DNA from: Lachnoclostridium sp. An76
GTDB lineage: Bacteria; Bacillota; Clostridia; Lachnospirales; Lachnospiraceae
Assembly: GCF_002161355.1 (NCBI RefSeq)
Contig: NZ_NFHL01000003.1
Location: forward strand, 1 to 64,000
Direction: 5' to 3'
DNA length: 64,000 nucleotides
Positions 61,476-64,000 of this stretch are shown here, in pieces; positions within the stretch are counted from its first letter, which is position 1, and every line of letters starts with the position of its first letter. A model generated the notes under the pieces. The model ran no database searches and was not told where the DNA came from. It saw only the letters and a program-made list of their open reading frames with translations. A program made the position numbers and the translations under genes.

Positions 61476-62533
61476 AAAAAAAGATTATCGGACTGATACT
61501 CCTGCTTGTAATTATGATGGTCACAGGCGGCATTTACCTTCTGAAAGGAAGCGCACCTGAAACAGTCGTCGTAAACGGATATGTAGGCGGAGAAAAAATC
61601 GAGTTTCTGGAAGACCCTGAAGTCCAGTCTATCCTCCAGGAAAGATACGGGATCCGGGCAGATTATGCGAAGGCTGGTTCCCTGGACATGATGACAGCAG
61701 ATATGGATGGGATGGATTATCTCTTCCCTTCCAGCAGTATCGCGGAGGAATACTATGAGGATCTCCACGGTAAACCGCAGCAGAGTGAGATCATCCTGAA
61801 CACTCCCATTGTACTGTATACGCACAGGGCTGTCCTGGAAGCATTTGACAGCCAGGGGCTTATCACAGAGAACAGCGGGGCTTACCAGATCGATATGGCA
61901 GGGCTCGTCAGCCTGATACAGAATGACACTTCGTGGGCTGATATCGGGCTTGCCGAACTGTATGGAAATATTTCCGTTGACACCACAGATCCGGCAAGAT
62001 CAAACTCAGGCAATATGTTTGCCGCACTTCTCGCAAATGTGCTGAACGGCGGACAGACACTTACCGAGGATAACCTGCGGGAAATCCTGCCGGAACTCCA
62101 GTCTATTTTCGGGAAGCTGGGATATATGGAGACATCTTCCTCTGATCTTTTCAGCCAGTTTCTCCGGATGGGCATAGGCGCCAAGCCTGTGATCGCGGGA
62201 TATGAAAGCCAGCTTATCGAATACGCCGCCATTTATCCGGATGAATATAAAAACATTGAAGATGACATTGTCATGCTTTATCCCACACCCACCGTGTGGT
62301 CCACCCATGTCCTGCTCGCCCTGGATGAAAACGGACAGAAACTCCTTGACGCGCTCCTCGATGAGGATCTCCAGGCTCTTGCATGGACAAAGCACGGCTT
62401 CCGCACCGGAAATTACAGCACTGTATCCACGGGCGGTGACATCGCCGCAAAAGGAGTCGCCGCGGACATCACCCAGGTCACTCAGGTCCCTTCCTATGAT
62501 GTAATGAAGATCATCATAGAAAGCCTGCAGTAA
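61472..62533 (+). CDS. Membrane-anchored solute-binding-like protein
   Basis: 353 residues. One N-terminal membrane helix (about 5-24) without lipobox, then a type-2 binding domain. MDGMDYLFPSSSIAEEY, TDPARSNSGNMFAALL and PTPTVWSTHVLLAL parallel the binding domain of the VWA lipoprotein two genes upstream, so the two may be distant paralogues. No permease or ATPase gene accompanies it, which argues for a sensing or scaffolding rather than an import role. Confidence 0.78.
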   Translation: MKKKIIGLILLLVIMMVTGGIYLLKGSAPETVVVNGYVGGEKIEFLEDPEVQSILQERYGIRADYAKAGSLDMMTADMDGMDYLFPSSSIAEEYYEDLHGKPQQSEIILNTPIVLYTHRAVLEAFDSQGLITENSGAYQIDMAGLVSLIQNDTSWADIGLAELYGNISVDTTDPARSNSGNMFAALLANVLNGGQTLTEDNLREILPELQSIFGKLGYMETSSSDLFSQFLRMGIGAKPVIAGYESQLIEYAAIYPDEYKNIEDDIVMLYPTPTVWSTHVLLALDENGQKLLDALLDEDLQALAWTKHGFRTGNYSTVSTGGDIAAKGVAADITQVTQVPSYDVMKIIIESLQ

Positions 62534-62608
62534 AATGTTCCGGGGACAGCTGTCCCGGGAAGCCAGACACATTGTTTTAAAGATAACGTTCAGAAGGAGG
62601 TACATCCT

Positions 62609-63727
62609 ATGTCAGAAATCACACTTGCGGATCTCATGAACTCAAGAGATACAGCCGCCCCGGTCCCGTCTCCTTTGTCTGCGGAAGAACTCAGCAGAGA
62701 GATCACTCTTCTCAGCCCGGAAGACCGCGCCCTTGCCGATGAGATCAAATCACAGATCGATGTGCGGGATTCCCAGATGCTCATGCAGTACGGCTCAGGT
62801 GCCAAACAGGATATCGCGGACTTTTCCGGACATATCCTCGGCAGTATCCGCACGAAAGACTCCGGATACGCAGGACAGCTCATGGCTGACCTTGTCACAA
62901 ATGTAGAGAGCCTGGATTATGACGATCTGGAGAAAGATCCCGGCATCTTCGGCTTATTCCAGAAAGCAGGCGCAAAGGTCAGACGTTTTCTTGCCCAGTA
63001 TCAAAAACTCGAGGTCAATGTGGACCGCATCGAAGGGAAACTGGAGGAGGCCAGAATGCAGATGCTAAAGGACATCGGCATGTTTGATTCTCTGTACGAA
63101 AAAAATCTGGACTACTTCCGCAGACTCCAGGTCTATATCACCGCCGGAGAGGAAAAGCTGGAAGAACTCAGAGAAAAGACGATCCCATCCCTTCGCGCGG
63201 AGGCGCAGCAGAGCGGCGACCCTATGCACGCACAGCTTGTCCGCGACTTTGAAGACAGTGTAAATCAGTTTGAGAAAAAGGTCCATGACCTGAAGACGAG
63301 CAAGACCATCGCGATCCAGACAGCGCCCCAGATCAAACTGATCCAGAATAATGATAAAATGCTTGCAGATAAGATCCAGACAGCGATCCAGGAGACGATC
63401 CCCCTCTGGAAAAGCCAGATGGTCATGGCTCTTGGCATGTACCGCCAGCAGGAGACGCTCAAACTGCAGCGCAGCGTCACTGATACGACCAATTCCCTGC
63501 TCATGAAAAATTCTGAGATATTAAAGCAGAATACCATTGATGTTGCAAAGGAGTCTGAGCGCGGTCTCGTAGACATCGAGGCTCTCAAAAAGGCAAACCA
63601 GAATCTTGTCTCCACGATGAACGAGGCTGTCCGCATCCAGAAAGAAGGACACGAAAAGAGAATGGCCGCAGAACAGGAACTGTTAAAGATCGAAGATGAG
63701 ATCCGGCAGACCCTGCTCCAGGCATGA
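62609..63727 (+). CDS. TelA/toxic anion resistance family protein
   Basis: 372 residues, helical throughout. Family signatures include FSGHILGSIRTKDSGYAGQ near 70-90, LARYQKLEVNVDRIEGKLE-like segment (FLAQYQKLEVNVDRIEGKL), and TNSLLMKNSEILKQNTI. TelA proteins (tellurite/toxic anion resistance; YaaN and YceH in Bacillus) are cytoplasmic, of uncertain mechanism, and linked to cell-envelope stress. AGAAGGAGG precedes the ATG, 75 bases after the solute-binding gene. Confidence 0.9.
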   Translation: MSEITLADLMNSRDTAAPVPSPLSAEELSREITLLSPEDRALADEIKSQIDVRDSQMLMQYGSGAKQDIADFSGHILGSIRTKDSGYAGQLMADLVTNVESLDYDDLEKDPGIFGLFQKAGAKVRRFLAQYQKLEVNVDRIEGKLEEARMQMLKDIGMFDSLYEKNLDYFRRLQVYITAGEEKLEELREKTIPSLRAEAQQSGDPMHAQLVRDFEDSVNQFEKKVHDLKTSKTIAIQTAPQIKLIQNNDKMLADKIQTAIQETIPLWKSQMVMALGMYRQQETLKLQRSVTDTTNSLLMKNSEILKQNTIDVAKESERGLVDIEALKKANQNLVSTMNEAVRIQKEGHEKRMAAEQELLKIEDEIRQTLLQA

Positions 63728-63842
63728 CATTCTCCCGCCGGATATAGCCGTCAAGGCATTTATCATAAAAGAAGCGCCTGAGGATTTCTTTTTGGCTTTC
63801 ATCTTCATAGTAACCAGCGGGCAATGTAAAGAACTGTTCCAA
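63718..63842 (-). other. Possible 5' fragment of an interrupted small gene
   Basis: On the minus strand, just downstream of the oxidoreductase stop, an ATG at 63842 opens a frame (MEQFFTLPAGYYEDESQKE..., FFYDKCLDGYIRREN) with protein-like composition for about 40 codons before it becomes the antisense of telA. It may be the start of a gene cut by insertion of the module. No family recognised. Confidence 0.3.
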
Positions 63843-63869
63843 AGAATGTCAATCACAGCCCTTTTGACG

Positions 63870-64000
63870 TCACACCTTTTTTGAAGAAAAGCTGGCTTTC
63901 ACATACTCATCCATGGCGTCCGCGATCATTTTTGAACACTTCACTGCCTCGACTACGGTCTTGGCGCCGGTGACTACGTCTCCAGAGGCGAAGATCCCCT
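63870..64000 (-). CDS. GltD/PreT-like FAD-NAD(P) oxidoreductase, C-terminal end only
   Basis: The last 43 codons of a gene entering from the right: GIFASGDVVTGAKTVVEAV, then SKMIADAMDEYVKAS and the stop at 63872-63870. The GIFASGD motif is the second FAD-contacting segment of glutamate-synthase small-subunit-like oxidoreductases. The rest lies beyond the window, so the exact enzyme (GltD, PreT or a relative) cannot be named. Confidence 0.75.
   Translation of the reverse strand, partial: GIFASGDVVTGAKTVVEAVKCSKMIADAMDEYVKASFSSKKV
63895..64000. repeat. Right copy of ~105-bp direct repeat
   Basis: Pairs with 58839-58943; forms the 3' end of the oxidoreductase gene and may extend past the window edge. 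Confidence 0.85.

Overview
The window reads as a chromosomal piece of a Gram-positive anaerobic Clostridia genome, most likely a gut Lachnospiraceae. The reasons are the split CpsC/CpsD tyrosine-kinase pair with a PHP phosphatase, a LytR-CpsA-Psr protein, a class B sortase with an SPKTG substrate, a V-type ATPase operon, a ThiT gene under a TPP riboswitch, a carboxyspermidine polyamine route and a B12 diol/glycerol dehydratase operon. No species is claimed. Most genes are moderately GC-rich; the left edge (1-680) and the 20640-21480 segment are clearly more AT-rich and look acquired.

Layout. 1-10441 (minus strand): one long surface-glycan operon starting from a sigma-A-type promoter at 10412-10441: cpsB, cpsC, cpsD, an LCP ligase, sortase B, its SPKTG substrate, a tiny membrane protein, then pglF, loaP, pglE, pglC and pglD, running off the left edge. 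PglF/E/D/C together are a complete set for making UDP-di-N-acetylbacillosamine and loading it on undecaprenyl phosphate. LoaP is a NusG-type antiterminator for such long operons. A 13-C homopolymer lies at the end of pglD. 10490-17195: a palindromic repeat element, an Rpn-type small ORF and the polyamine operon speA-speE-speB-CASDH-nspC. 17196-20611: a two-component system. 20640-21500: a phage-type repressor and a compact type I toxin-antitoxin locus with a holin-like 31-residue peptide and a consensus antisense promoter.

21545-25047: housekeeping genes (YgjP-type metallopeptidase, Maf, YaaA, M20 amidohydrolase). 25291-31608: diol/glycerol dehydratase, its reactivase, a cobalamin adenosyltransferase and a Uma2 protein, with a clear promoter, three upstream direct repeats and a strong terminator. 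31644-38526: pyruvate kinase, BrnQ, an integrase/AP2 remnant, a second two-component system, and thiT with its TPP riboswitch. 38586-46068: a ~1590-residue PHP/CehA-type surface protein, a YibE/F membrane protein, and a protein kinase coupled to a repeat-bearing zinc-ribbon protein. 46237-48590: a 2-hydroxyacid dehydrogenase, a 78-bp tandem repeat, a tRNA-Lys and trmB.

48777-58839: the V-type ATPase operon (G/H, C, I, K, F, E, A, B), then a promoter-terminator leader and three unrelated small genes, and only then subunit D. 59147-63727: a four-gene module of VWA/solute-binding lipoprotein, XpaC-like protein, anchored solute-binding protein and TelA. It is flanked on both sides by ~105-bp copies of the 3' end of one oxidoreductase gene, so it looks inserted. 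This module and the type I toxin locus are the best candidates for under-described systems here.
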